From positions 15,823,001 through 15,887,000 of the forward strand of contig CM072875.1 in assembly GCA_036937835.1 (NCBI GenBank): a DNA stretch of 64,000 bases. The letters are read 5' to 3'. Position numbers and translations under genes: made by a program. The notes beneath the pieces were generated by a model. That model saw only the letters and a list, made by a program, of their open reading frames with translations. It had not been told where the DNA came from and made no database searches. Positions within the stretch are counted from its first letter, which is position 1, and each line of letters starts with the position of its first letter. This stretch comes from Pampus argenteus (Eukaryota; Chordata; Actinopteri; Scombriformes; Stromateidae). This document shows, piece after piece, positions 11,201-21,348 of this stretch.

Positions 11201-13767
11201 ACACTGGAATAGATCTACCTCTGTTTTGATATGTTTTATTGAAATGTCCTACAACAACTTGTGTTGTTTTTTTGCAACAGTTATTTTTGTTATTATGAAT
11301 CGTCTGTGCTCAGTTTTTCGCCAACACAACTAAGAACAATAACACACACACACACACACAAGACTTGTCTTCCTCCTGAATGTTTATCAGCTGCTTTTGA
11401 AACGCAGCCAGGAGGATGTTTCAGACAGTTTTAATCAGTAAGGTCATTGGATCCAGACTCTTTTCCCACCTTCACGAAAACCCAAATTATTACACATACT
11501 TTATCCTTGTGTAGTGGGCAGTAGCTTTTAAACAGCTACACCGCCAGAGCAGCAGCTCAGTGTTTGTGTCTCGGCGCTAATCACTCTTGCACTTTGCCGG
11601 AAAAGAAAGGATGTTTTATTGTGGTTGGCAGAAAAGAACAAAAAAACCCCGGACTAGACTCCCGCCTCATTCTTTCCTGGGCTCTGTTTTTGTTACGGAG
11701 ACTGGCAGAATACACAACAACGACTGACATAGTTGAAATGTTCAGTCAAGGCCAGACTATGTTGTTTTTTTTGTTTTTTTTTCCTATTCTCTTCCTCCAA
11801 TTGCAAAACTCCAGCTTCTCACAACAATTGCTATTGTGTTTACTACAGGAAATGGAACCAGTAAATTCTCAGTATTTCACAGGTTGAACACCGATTGCTC
11901 AGAAGACTCCCTAACTATACTTTATACCTTTTTTTTTTTTAAATGTGGTAACAGGCTTTTACTTCAAACGTTGTGGTGTTAACATATATGAAATATTGTC
12001 CTTAATGTGGGGACATGCAGTAAGTGTGAGGCTGGTCGTAGTAAACTAGTTTTTTATGTCGTGCAGGATCATTGCTCGTGTTCATTTCTCAGGGCTACAA
12101 CCGTTGATAAGCGTGTTCGTTCTCCTGCGTGGTTCATAATCAGAAGCATGGTGTTTGGGGTGGATGCTATTATTCACACGTCATGCTGTCTGTCTGCAAT
12201 CCTTGTATTTTTAGCACCACTGCTTTGCTCACACCATGTGGACACTTAGCATTAATTTCATAACTTTTTCTTTTTGTACAACTTTGGTCTTATTTTTTAT
12301 ACTTTTGGCCATTATTTCTATCGGTTATGATATTATTATACTGTACACACTAATCTGGGGATTGCTACAACAAAAGCAGAAAGGGGAAAAACACACAAGT
12401 GGTCAGACAGGTTAACAAACCAACATATTATTCATATTATTTATTTATTTATTTATTTAGTGCAATTTTGACACAGGGGTGTCTAGAACAAGATAGCTCT
12501 CATTCATTGGGCAAAGGGTATGTGTGTGTGTTTGGTTAAGATAAAAAAAGTGGGTGTATGTGTGGCATGTGTGGATAGACTGTACAGGCTGACTCTGTGT
12601 TTTGATTGGTTGGTGTATAAGTGTGAGGGAGGAGAGAGAGAAAATAGAAAGAAGGCAGTACGAATGGAAGCAGGAAGAGTTTGAATGTACAAAAGGCAGT
12701 TAGGATAACGATTCTCCACTTCTCCAATATAAGATTCGCTCACCTGGAGTTTTTGTTTAAAGTTTAAAGTGTTTCTTGCCCTTTGCCTCTTTTTAATAGC
12801 AGTCTGATGAAGGCATGGAAAGTGCTTGTAATCGCCTCCTGTGTTGTGTCCTCTGGGTTTTTTTTAAGACACAGAGGTAACACCAGTGTCTCAGTAAAGC
12901 CTCATTGTGAATAGTAGAATAGTGGAATCCAACACCGGCGTGTGAGGATCCAGTCACCTTGCTCGGTGCTCCAATGCATGGCCATTTTGACACCACCTCT
13001 GGTTTTCCTTTTCAGACCACAGTCATTGAATACGTCAAACCCTCTGACCTCAAAAAGGACATGAACGAAACCTTCAAGGAGAAGTTCCCCCACATAAGGC
13101 TTACACTCAGCAAGATTAGGAGGTAAAGCATGCTCAAATGTATATATTATTTCACATTTATTAATAAAGCTAATCCTTGTGATTAAACTTAAATGTCTTT
13201 ATTTTATTTTATTTCTTTTTCTTTTCTGTTTTCCCCCCCTTCTCTCATTCTCTTCCTTTTCTCTCCTTGTAGCTTGAAAAGGGAGATAAAGAAGCTGGCC
13301 CAGGATGAATGTGGCTACGAGGAACCGACAGTGGCCATGGCTTTTGTCTACTTTGAAAAACTCGTTCTTCAAGGCAAACTAAACAAGCAGAATCGTAAAC
13401 TCTGTGCTGGAGCTTGTGTCCTACTGGCGGCCAAGATCGGTGGCGACCTCAAGAAACACGAAGTCAAGCTTCTGATAGATGTGAGTAAGATATGGATGTG
13501 CTGATTAAAGCACCAGATTTTGAGATTGCTTAAAATAAGCGGGGCGTGGTTATGAGTCACGGGGGAGCAATTCCACATTTTGTATATCTATAATTTAGTC
13601 CTAACTCAAATTTTCTTTTCTGGCAGAAACTGGAGGAGAGGTTCAGAGTGAACCGCAGGGAGCTGATAGCCTTCGAGTTCCCTGTCCTGGTGGCGCTAGA
13701 GTTCAACTTGCACCTTGCCGAACACGAGATCATGCCCCACTACAGACGCCTGCTGCAGACTTCCTAG
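5159..13767 (+). CDS. cables1: CABLES1, exons 2-10 (5' end outside window)
   Basis: Cdk5 and Abl enzyme substrate 1 is an adaptor that links cyclin-dependent kinases (Cdk2, Cdk3, Cdk5) to non-receptor tyrosine kinases such as Abl, Src and Wee1, in nucleus and cytoplasm. Nine exons join in frame (5159-5227, 5348-5440, 6601-6678, 9856-9961, 10661-10817, 10977-11080, 13016-13122, 13273-13480, 13627-13767) to give 353 residues plus one split codon. The order matches human exons 2-10, and all introns are GT-AG. The first part carries the Ser-rich regulatory stretch (RCRTLSGSPRPK, NTIDSTSSFSQSR). The last three exons carry the cyclin-box-like fold (MAFVYFEKL, CAGACVLLAAKIGGDLKKHE, ELIAFEFPVLVALEF), and the protein ends MPHYRRLLQTS. 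Human CABLES1 has a long, low-complexity exon 1, which must lie upstream of base 1. The paralogue CABLES2 is similar; the NPC1 neighbour favours CABLES1. Confidence 0.93.
5348..5440 (+). CDS. cables1: CABLES1 exon 3
   Basis: Reads RCRTLSGSPRPKSFKKIHF and then NMRQHDMRNGR, ending in a split AG/G codon before gtatgg. The SGSPRPK motif is a proline-directed serine of the kind Cdks phosphorylate. That role is inferred from the motif. Confidence 0.93.
6601..6678 (+). CDS. cables1: CABLES1 exon 4
   Basis: Reads VLISGRRSLYSVFSVLPYR after tttttatag and ends before gtatgt. The frame (1+75+2) joins its neighbours without a gap. Confidence 0.93.
7799..8016. repeat. Degenerate percomorph interspersed repeat
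   Basis: The stretch contains diagnostic pieces gtgaagctacaggcggttag, aatttgtggttgtacagg and gactatttcttgcg followed by cagtgacttcc. I recognise these in this order from a repeat found many times in introns and UTRs of percomorph fish. The copy is diverged and its middle part is missing. I do not assign a family name. Confidence 0.65.
8098..8265. repeat. Degenerate repeat with tRNA-like B box
   Basis: Contains gcggcacagttgcagtc, the B-box-like ggtcccgggattgaacccc, tggactttgcatgttgtctc and gacatgcatgttagg in the order of a very common teleost repeat. The poly-T insertion at 8163-8171 and the loss of CpG sites mark it as an old copy. Confidence 0.65.
9856..9961 (+). CDS. cables1: CABLES1 exon 5
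   Basis: Reads DVKLEGGRQRHSSGG and then IGLEGVELGADGK. The acceptor is atcag and the donor gtgaga; the last codon is complete (phase 0). This is the less conserved linker between the two conserved halves. Confidence 0.9.
10661..10817 (+). CDS. cables1: CABLES1 exon 6
   Basis: Begins TVSYTQFLYPTYVLGGRR and continues with the Ser-rich NTIDSTSSFSQSRNASHRS, ending in a split glycine codon before gttagt. Multiple RxxS-type serines make it a likely phospho-regulated, 14-3-3-type stretch; this is an inference. Confidence 0.93.
10977..11080 (+). CDS. cables1: CABLES1 exon 7
   Basis: Reads YDPNLLDDPQWPCGKHKR and ends VLIFPSYM before gtgaga. Its acceptor tggcag follows a short intron (159 bp) that contains an A19 run. 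Confidence 0.93.
11342..11360. repeat. CA microsatellite
   Basis: About nine AC units in CABLES1 intron 7. Confidence 0.9.
12437..12459. repeat. ATTT tetranucleotide repeat
   Basis: Five to six ATTT units in CABLES1 intron 7. Confidence 0.85.
13016..13122 (+). CDS. cables1: CABLES1 exon 8
   Basis: Reads TTVIEYVKPSDLKKDMNETF and then the entry into the cyclin-box region, LTLSKIR. It ends in a split AG/C codon before gtaaag. Confidence 0.93.
13273..13480 (+). CDS. cables1: CABLES1 exon 9 (cyclin box core)
   Basis: The longest exon here. It carries the helices of the cyclin-box-like domain: EEPTVAMAFVYFEKLVLQGK, NRKLCAGACVLLAAKIGG, KKHEVKLLID. Phase 0 at its end before gtgagt. Confidence 0.95.
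13627..13767 (+). CDS. cables1: CABLES1 exon 10 (terminal coding)
   Basis: Completes the cyclin box (KLEERFRVNRRELIAFEF, PVLVALEFNLHLAEHE) and ends MPHYRRLLQTS with TAG at 13765-13767. The human protein ends MPHYRRLVQSS. Confidence 0.95.
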   Translation, partial: KLEERFRVNRRELIAFEFPVLVALEFNLHLAEHEIMPHYRRLLQTS

Positions 13768-15398
13768 CATTAGTGACCCATCAGGAGGACGACCACCAGG
13801 TTCTCCTCCTGATCTCCCCGATCCATCCTCCCACTTCTCTCTCCTCGCCCCCGTCCCCGTCTTGACAGCTTCAAGGTATACGGCTGGCTGCCGCTCCTCG
13901 TTACCGGTGACACTCTCCTTCTCAGAGAACTGAAATCAGCCAAAGGGACACACACGTTTCTAAAACTTTTCTCCATTGTTTGACTTTGTGATATTCATCA
14001 CTATACGGACTTCTGAAAGAAAGGGTTCAACAGTCTGCAAACATGTTTTTTAATTTTTTTTCCAAGTTTGCATGTTTCCCATCTCTTCATCTTCACTTTG
14101 TATATTTTAGACCTCTCTTGTTGATTAAGGGAGCTTCTTTTGTTTGAATCTGATGGTGGACTTTTTTTTTTCTGTTAATGGCAAACAATGATTGTAACAT
14201 TTTTTTTTTCATCATCTCTTTTCATTAATTGCCTTTGTGTAAACTTTGGTATGATTGGTTGCCTCCTGGCCTGCATACAATTTAAACAAAGCCTTTTTTT
14301 TTTTAAGTGGCTGGTTTTGGCTGGACTGTTATTCCACAGAGTGACTCATCTATTCGCAAGTCATCGTCTTAAAAAAGTGCACTTTTTTTTCCAATATTGC
14401 GAGACACGTAGGTGGGCGGACATTTTTTCAGACTTACTGAGCTGTGGGAAATAACACTGAAAAATAAGAACCATACACACGTCATGCAAAATGACTTTTT
14501 GATTTGTTTTGTCTTGATTTTTCTAGCCACAACTACCTGCATGAAAAGTAACTATTGTTTGCACACAGGTGCTTGCAAACAAGATGGGACTTCCTATTTT
14601 CATTGCAGTATTCCATTGATTTCTACTAGTTCATACGTTCTACTAGTCAAACGCTTGCTATGGACTGACAGCAACCAGACCCACTTTTATCAGTGTCGAA
14701 TTCCCTGTGCTCTATGTTAGAGTGTATTGCTAGCACATTTACAGTGCTATAATGGGAACAGGAAGGTAGTTCTTGTTCATGGGTGCAGACATGCCATTAT
14801 CCAGTGATCAGGATTTGATGTTTAGAACAGCAGAGTGCTCAAGTATTGAAAGAGAGAATGTCCTTCACCTGATGGATGTAGGATAAGATCCCGCACCAGT
14901 AATTATCCTCCCTGCTGAACTGTCCTAGACCAAGACACCGAGTCCCGACAGGATTCAGGGACTCGGCTGTTAAGATGATCCTGACCTCTGACCTGGAAAA
15001 CAAAACTAGATCCCAAAAAGGGATTAAATGACAGATCGCTCATTTGCATACTTTAATCATCATTTGTTGATTTGAAATCTATTATAATAACATTGAAAAT
15101 TGACAGCTTTAACAATGAGACCAATTTAAAAAAAAAAGTATTAATCCAATTATTTGGCATGTATGTATCTCAACTTGATTTATTTTTTTTGTTTGTTTTT
15201 TTGTATTGTACCTTGAAATGTTCTGGACTGAATTGGGCAGTCTCACACAGTACCGCAGAGTATTGAGAGACCACTGAATCAGGAGCACAGGCCTACTTGA
15301 AAAATAGTATTTAATGCTGCTCCAAGTATTGATGGTATTTGAGTTACAATGATGACAAAAACTAAATAAAATTGTAAAGAGAGCAGCATAGATTATGT

Positions 15399-15401
<3 letters not shown>

Positions 15402-15429
<28 letters not shown>
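15402..15429. repeat. T28 homopolymer
   Basis: A run of 28 thymines inside the CABLES1 3' UTR, between the proximal and distal AATAAA signals. Confidence 0.9.
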
Positions 15430-15550
15430 AGGGTGAAGAAAACTGATCTTATTTCTGTTTGCAAGCCCAAAGATTTCGCTGTAAGATGCACACTAAAATC
15501 TCTGTGAGGAAATACTCTTGGGTGACACTTATTACCTGTGTATGTTTGTA

Positions 15551-15556
15551 AATAAA
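15551..15556 (+). terminator. cables1: Likely distal poly(A) signal of CABLES1
   Basis: A canonical AATAAA about 1.8 kb after the stop, followed within 50 bases by the GT/T-rich element tgttttgttttttttt. This is the best-supported end of the transcript. The alternative is the AATAAA at 15365. Confidence 0.6.
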
Positions 15557-15618
15557 TTGCTTTGCTTGTTCAATCAAGATGAGACTCTGACATGTTTTGT
15601 TTTTTTTTGCTTCACATG

Positions 15619-15655
15619 AATCTAGTCTCTATTATAGTTTAATAGAGACTAGATT
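15619..15655. repeat. Perfect 16-bp inverted repeat (hairpin)
   Basis: Left arm aatctagtctctatta (15619-15634), 5-base loop, right arm taatagagactagatt (15640-15655). The arms match perfectly. The element lies about 65 bases past the distal CABLES1 poly(A) signal. Confidence 0.9.
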
Positions 15656-15668
15656 AGCCCCCCAAAGG

Positions 15669-15690
15669 CTAGCCTGGTATGGGAGGCTAG
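15669..15690. repeat. Short inverted repeat
   Basis: ctagcct (15669-15675) and aggctag (15684-15690) are perfect 7-bp arms around an 8-base loop, 13 bases after the larger hairpin. Confidence 0.7.
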
Positions 15691-18600
15691 TTTTCAGGCT
15701 CACTGTGGCTTCAGGCTGAATTAATCTGCCAAACTGAAACCGTGTTTTTTTTTTTTTCTCCAAAGATCCTCCCCAAAGCTTTCTTTAACTGTTGCACTGT
15801 GACCACAAGTCAGTTTAGTGTGAAAGTCAACTTGCAGCCATTTCACATTCATCACATTATGACATGGGCTGCACTTATTGCATAGTTGGAATCTGAGCTC
15901 CTATCTTTTTTTTTTTTTTCATTGCATCTTGCACATTAGTTGCCAGCATTTATGATACAAAGAAAATTCACATTATTTTACATGAGACTTGAAGCCACGG
16001 CACCCAGATTACAACAGAGCTCTGAGTTCATGTCTGTTTGTATCGGAGTCTTAGCTCACTGCTGATGTACAACATACTGCCAAAGGTCTCCATATAATAT
16101 GTGTACAAGTCTGTGTTTCAAAAGCATGAGCTAAATGACAGGTTCACAGTTCATATCCCTTCATAATGCATTCTCAATGTAAGTGATGGGCGACAACATC
16201 CACTGTCCTCCTTTTATAAAGTTTATTTGAAGCTAATATGAATCTTCAGCTGTCCACAATAGTCAAATCGAGTGAATATCTTTGTGTGTTGTCAGTGCCA
16301 GATTCCCTCTTTTTCTTACAATCCGTCCACTGTGACTGAACAAGAAAACACTGTCCGTTGAGACACAAAGAATTTCATACTAAAACGACCAACTGTGGAG
16401 GAATATGTGGCTGAAGCCTCATTTTTATTGTAAGTGCATTTGGAGAGGATCTTCTCATAGTCTCATAGTCATAAACCGGTTTCATTGTTCAGCGTCCTTT
16501 CGAATCAAAGCTTTATTAAACGGCTTCATCACGGTTGATTTTGTTAAAAAAAAACAACAACAAAATAAAACACCCTGCTGGCTAATAGCTGTCAGGACCG
16601 ATTATTTCAATACAGTAAACCAGGTGTGACTCCTGCAGCCTTGACTGGAAATGGATTACACCTGTGGCTCTGATGCAATCCGAGAGGTCGGTTTCACATC
16701 GGGTGGGAACTCTCCACCGCCTGACACACGTCCAACGTAAACAAGGCCCACAGTCACGCCAGTCTCGTGCTGCCATCAAAACAAACAGGCCAAGCCCCGA
16801 GTGTGGACACATATGTGGCATACGTGGCTTAGTCCCCTCCATTGACGGCCTAATTCCCCCCTCACCACGCTCATAAAGGGGTCTATTGACAGCCCTTCCT
16901 GAGCCCTGCTTGCACATAAGTGACCCTCATTGTGAAAATATGTGTACCATCGTTTGGGGCAAGCTGCGGTCTATTGCCCTTCCCTTTAAAATAACAACAT
17001 TTGGCTGAAACGGCATTTTTGCCCCTTTCCTGTCATGATACTGTGACTCAGGGATTTTTTCACCTTTTATAGTGGTTTGTAAACAAGGAAGTAGTAAACA
17101 CTGAGGTTGGAGGCGCATTAACTCAATATTACATGAATGACTATAGTTGCTCAATATTTATCTTAACAAATCGTGGATAAATCTCTAATGATAATAGAGG
17201 AGTCTTATCTGTTAAAATCCACTGACTCCTCTCTTCAGTTATTGCAATGTTGTGTGTCATCTACCACGAGGGGGCGAAGGGTGGGGGTGGGTGGGGGGGT
17301 GAAGCACTGCAGGGTGGACCTGAAAATCTGATCCTCTCTTCATGTTTGACATGGCTACCTAATCCCTTTTGTTCCACCCCAAGAGTCTATTTCAGAGACA
17401 ACTGAACCCACTGTAACAGAAAACCGATGACGCAAAGTAGGACATTAAACGCTTCTTACACTTATTTATTGATGGGACTTTAAAGAAAAAAAACACTAAG
17501 ATCATCTTTTAAAGCAGAGGTGGCTGAGGCTTCAATGTGAGTGCAAGGACAACAACTAATTGTAGGAGGAGGCACAGAGAGAGTCTGATGAGGGTTTACA
17601 TGGGCCTGTTGGAGAAATGTTTATCAAAGTAAATGTCAGTAGTTTTAGTAGCAGATGAGATGATTTATATTACTGGAAAAACCGTTCTCTTCTACTGACA
17701 TTGAGATTGTATCAGGAAGCATGCCTGTTTTATATCACTACATTTGAAAATGAGACCATAGTACGTCACTGATTATATTAAACAGTGCGTGTGAGTTGTT
17801 TCTCGGTATATGAAACCATATGTACACATAATTACATTTAACAACACGGTTGTTGTAATTACAGCTCCTGAGTTGTATTAGTTAAAAGATTATTGGCAGA
17901 TTACTCTCTACATTAGTCCTGTTATCTAAGAGAGGCAAAAGATTAATTCCAGGGATTGATAATCCAAAGTCACCATTCATTTTATCAGAGCACATTATAA
18001 AATGAGAATTTATTTTGTAATAATTCATCCTGAATGACTTAGTGTAGAAATAGAATAGAAATAAACCTACTAGAAAACTAATCGTGTATAATAACTATTA
18101 TTTCACTCATTTGAATCACAATTACTTTTCCTTTCTCACTCAGTTTTATTAGAAATATCTTTAAGTTCACTTTTCTCCAGGACTTCCTACTTTCACTTTG
18201 ACTTTCTTAGCATATTTAGTTTTATCTTTGCATTCATAGATGGTTAAATATTTTAAAAAATCTCGCCCCAAATGTGAATGAATGCATAAACTCACAGTTT
18301 TCATAGCGGTTTAATCATTTTGCTGGGCTTTAGACAAAAAGGTGAAATCTTTCATTCTGTTGTCAGAAAGTGATTCTAGTGATCTTTTTTTTTCTTTCTT
18401 TATTTTATTTTCAGTTCTCAACATCTTTGCCTGCCTTTGTGAACTACATCACTCTTGCTGTGCGTGTGACTCTGGTGTGTCATAATAAAAGATGGGCTCA
18501 GGTCAGAGTCTAGCGAGAAACAAGCACTGCACATCTTACGTAACAGTACTCATACAACCTGTGTATTCTCCCCTTGCAGTCAGCACACCAGATCTGTAGA

Positions 18601-20011
18601 GGAAATTAATATTTTAATCTCTCAGCCAGATTCAAAGAACAGTAGCCGCTCTCACACAGGGCAGTGGATAAATAAGTCATGAGGTGGAGGTCTGTGTGAC
18701 AACAGGGCTGAGCAGACAGTCACAACAACAACACACGCTGGGAGGAAGTGCACAAGGGTTTGGTGACGTCTTTCAGGATGTGAGTGACTGATGGCTTGTT
18801 CATTTTTTTTTGCATAAATATACCGAAATGTTCAGATTAAGATGCATAACAAGCAAGTATTTTAATTAATATGTTCCATTGTCATTTAAAAATATTGGAG
18901 CCCTGCAAAACATTTTAATTCACTGACCGCTATAAAAGCATTGCAAGGCTGCTTCTCTTCAAGACATAGAAATTAGGTCACTCCCACTTCACTACAGAGA
19001 GCAAGCATGATGCAGGCAAAGTTCCACCAAAGGATTCAGGCGCCACATTGTGGTCGCTATGAATAATCTCAACGACAGCATGCGTTTTTACTGCAGAGGT
19101 TTCCGCTGCAGTTACTGCATTTTCTTTTCTTTTTTTTTTTAAAGAACAAAACTACATCAGATTTTGTTCAAAAAGTTTTTTTTTCAGAAAGGAGCTAAAA
19201 TAAAAATGCAACATGGGATTAAAGAGAAAACTTTTTACAGTGGCATTTTCCTTTTAAGCAGCAAAATCAAATGTACATCTGCAAAAACATTATTATAGCT
19301 CACATATTTAAGGACAAAAAAAAAAGAAAAAAGCCATTCATAGAGGAGTCTCCATAGTGAAATACAAAAGGGAATCAGGCTCCACTATATACTTTTCTTA
19401 TAACTTTTTTAATGTGTGTTAAAATTAGTTAAAAACTAAAGCGTCAAGTATCTGAGGGTTGGTTTAGTCTCTCTACTATGATGTTCTTCAGAGTGACTGA
19501 TGGTTCGTCTATATATCAATGCACAGCACTGTTAACAAGCACTATTGTCATTATAATGTTACAACTTTGTAAGTTGCTCATAAACAACACATCCAGGTTC
19601 AAACTTTCTTATTCTTTACATATTACACATTATTCAAAAACACATTACAGCATCACTGGAAAACAAAACATAAGTAATGTTATACACCTTGTGTAAAATG
19701 TTAACCTCTTCCAGTAATGTCCCAACCCTCTTGCTGCTAAACCTGTGGTTTTTCTTGAAACCCAAGCCTTTTCAATGAATTATTTGCAAGAACACTGGAG
19801 GGAAGTTTTCACACAGCAATGCATGTCAACAAAATGTCAATATAATAATAATAAAAAAAAAAAAACAGTACCTTAAAAGTTGTTGGAATGAAAAAGCTCA
19901 GGACTATTAACACACTATATGTCAAATAATATCTGTGTAAACTGTGTCCCGTGTAAACTATTTACTTATATGAAAAGCTTTGTCTTATCTCCAGATCCAA
20001 CAAAACTTTTG

Positions 20012-21265
20012 TTTAATAATAACTGCTTTATGCTTCATTAAAACCTTTTTAGCATTATATCACCCTTTACACCTGGCATGAACATGTATCTTGACTCACA
20101 CAGTGGTTTTTTGTTTTTTTTGCAACAACAACAACAATCTGATCACAAACACAAAGTGGCGACTAAGGACATTATTTAGCTCTAAAATTAAATGTGACAC
20201 AGGATAATGTAAATAACAACCTGAGAGGAAATTAAAAAAAAAACAAAAACAAGACTGGATGTGATTTGCAGAGCAACATGCAACACCTACAGTACATTGC
20301 AGTGCACACACATATTTGGACTGCTCAGTATTGGCTTTGTTTTCCAAAACAATGAATATGAGGTTACAGTTCTGTGTCATTGAAGTGTTTCAACACGCAA
20401 AAAAAAACAAAAAAAAACAACTTGTGAGCTGGAACTCAGCACTCTGCCTTCATATATTGTAACATTTTAAATCCAGTTGGTTGGAGTAGAGTCAAAACAT
20501 TAAAAAAAACACTAACACTAGTACTACTACCAGATTGCAAATAAAAATCAAACTGTCTTCATGTGCACAGGAAATGCATATTATTGCTAGTTGAAAATGC
20601 TACAACTGACTGTCCTGATTTATATAATACAGTATGTAGACAAATCCCAAATTCATGTAAATGCCAAGTATAATGAGGGTCAATGATATCAGTTCTGTTA
20701 TCCGTTAGCTCAGGTGATACATGATTTGTACAATCACATAGTACTGCAAAAGTAAAGAATAAAGAGAATACAAAGAATTTCCTTTTATACATTGTTTTTT
20801 TTTCTCTCGTGTATATATATATCTATCTATTTTTTTTTAAAAACTGACCAGTTTTACCCTTTTGAGTTTTCCTAAATCAAAATAACTCATAGCATCTGTA
20901 ACTGACAAACTGCGAGTTTGTCTGCAAACTCGTGGTGGGCACGACGTCTCTGTTACTTCCACACCTTTAAAAAGTTTTATATTGTGTTAGGCCTGTGTCA
21001 CTCATGCTTTAAATGATGAAGTCAGGCCTGTTCTGTAGTGTGAGGAGGAGGATTGGTTGGGGGTCCACAGTCTTCTAAGGAAATGAAAAGGATGCAGTTT
21101 GAAAGGCCTCTGGTACTCCTACTCCCGGGTATATTCCTGAGTTAAATCCATGCGTAGTAGCGGCAATGATGATGAGTGTGTCAGTAATCACAGAAAACAG
21201 CTCACACCCACACAGTCCCTTCCAGACATACAGTTAGTTCATTGTTCATTGTCTTTGACAGCTTG
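20012..21265 (-). other. npc1: NPC1 3' untranslated region (approximate)
   Basis: Non-coding sequence after the NPC1 stop. The minus strand has no AATAAA here. The nearest common variant is ATTAAA (tttaat on the plus strand, 20012-20017), taken as a tentative end. Confidence 0.35.
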
Positions 21266-21348
21266 CTAGTAGTTGAGGAGGCGCTCCCTTTCTGTACCAA
21301 CATAACGCTGGTTAGCGGCCAACACCTTAGCTTTGTTCACTGAAGGAC
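21266..21348 (-). CDS. npc1: NPC1 exon 25 (terminal coding)
   Basis: Reads GPSVNKAKVLAANQRYVGTE and then RERLLNY with TAG at 21266-21268. The dileucine sorting signal is kept; the final residue is Tyr instead of human Phe. Confidence 0.96.

Larger units (their letters stand above)
11081..13015 (+). other. cables1: CABLES1 intron 7
   Basis: A 1.9-kb intron containing a CA microsatellite (11342-11360) and an ATTT tetranucleotide run (12437-12459). No coding evidence. Confidence 0.75.
13768..15575 (+). other. cables1: CABLES1 3' untranslated region
   Basis: Non-coding, T-rich sequence from the stop codon to about 20 bases past the AATAAA at 15551. An earlier AATAAA at 15365-15370 would give a shorter 3' UTR, and a T28 run (15402-15429) separates the two. 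The exact cleavage site is inferred. Confidence 0.6.
15576..20011. other. Convergent intergenic region, CABLES1-NPC1
   Basis: About 4.4 kb between the two gene tails, with no conserved coding segment on either strand. It holds the two inverted repeats near 15.6 kb, several T/A homopolymers and AT-rich sequence at 17.6-18.4 kb. The right edge depends on where the NPC1 3' UTR ends, which is uncertain. Confidence 0.55.
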
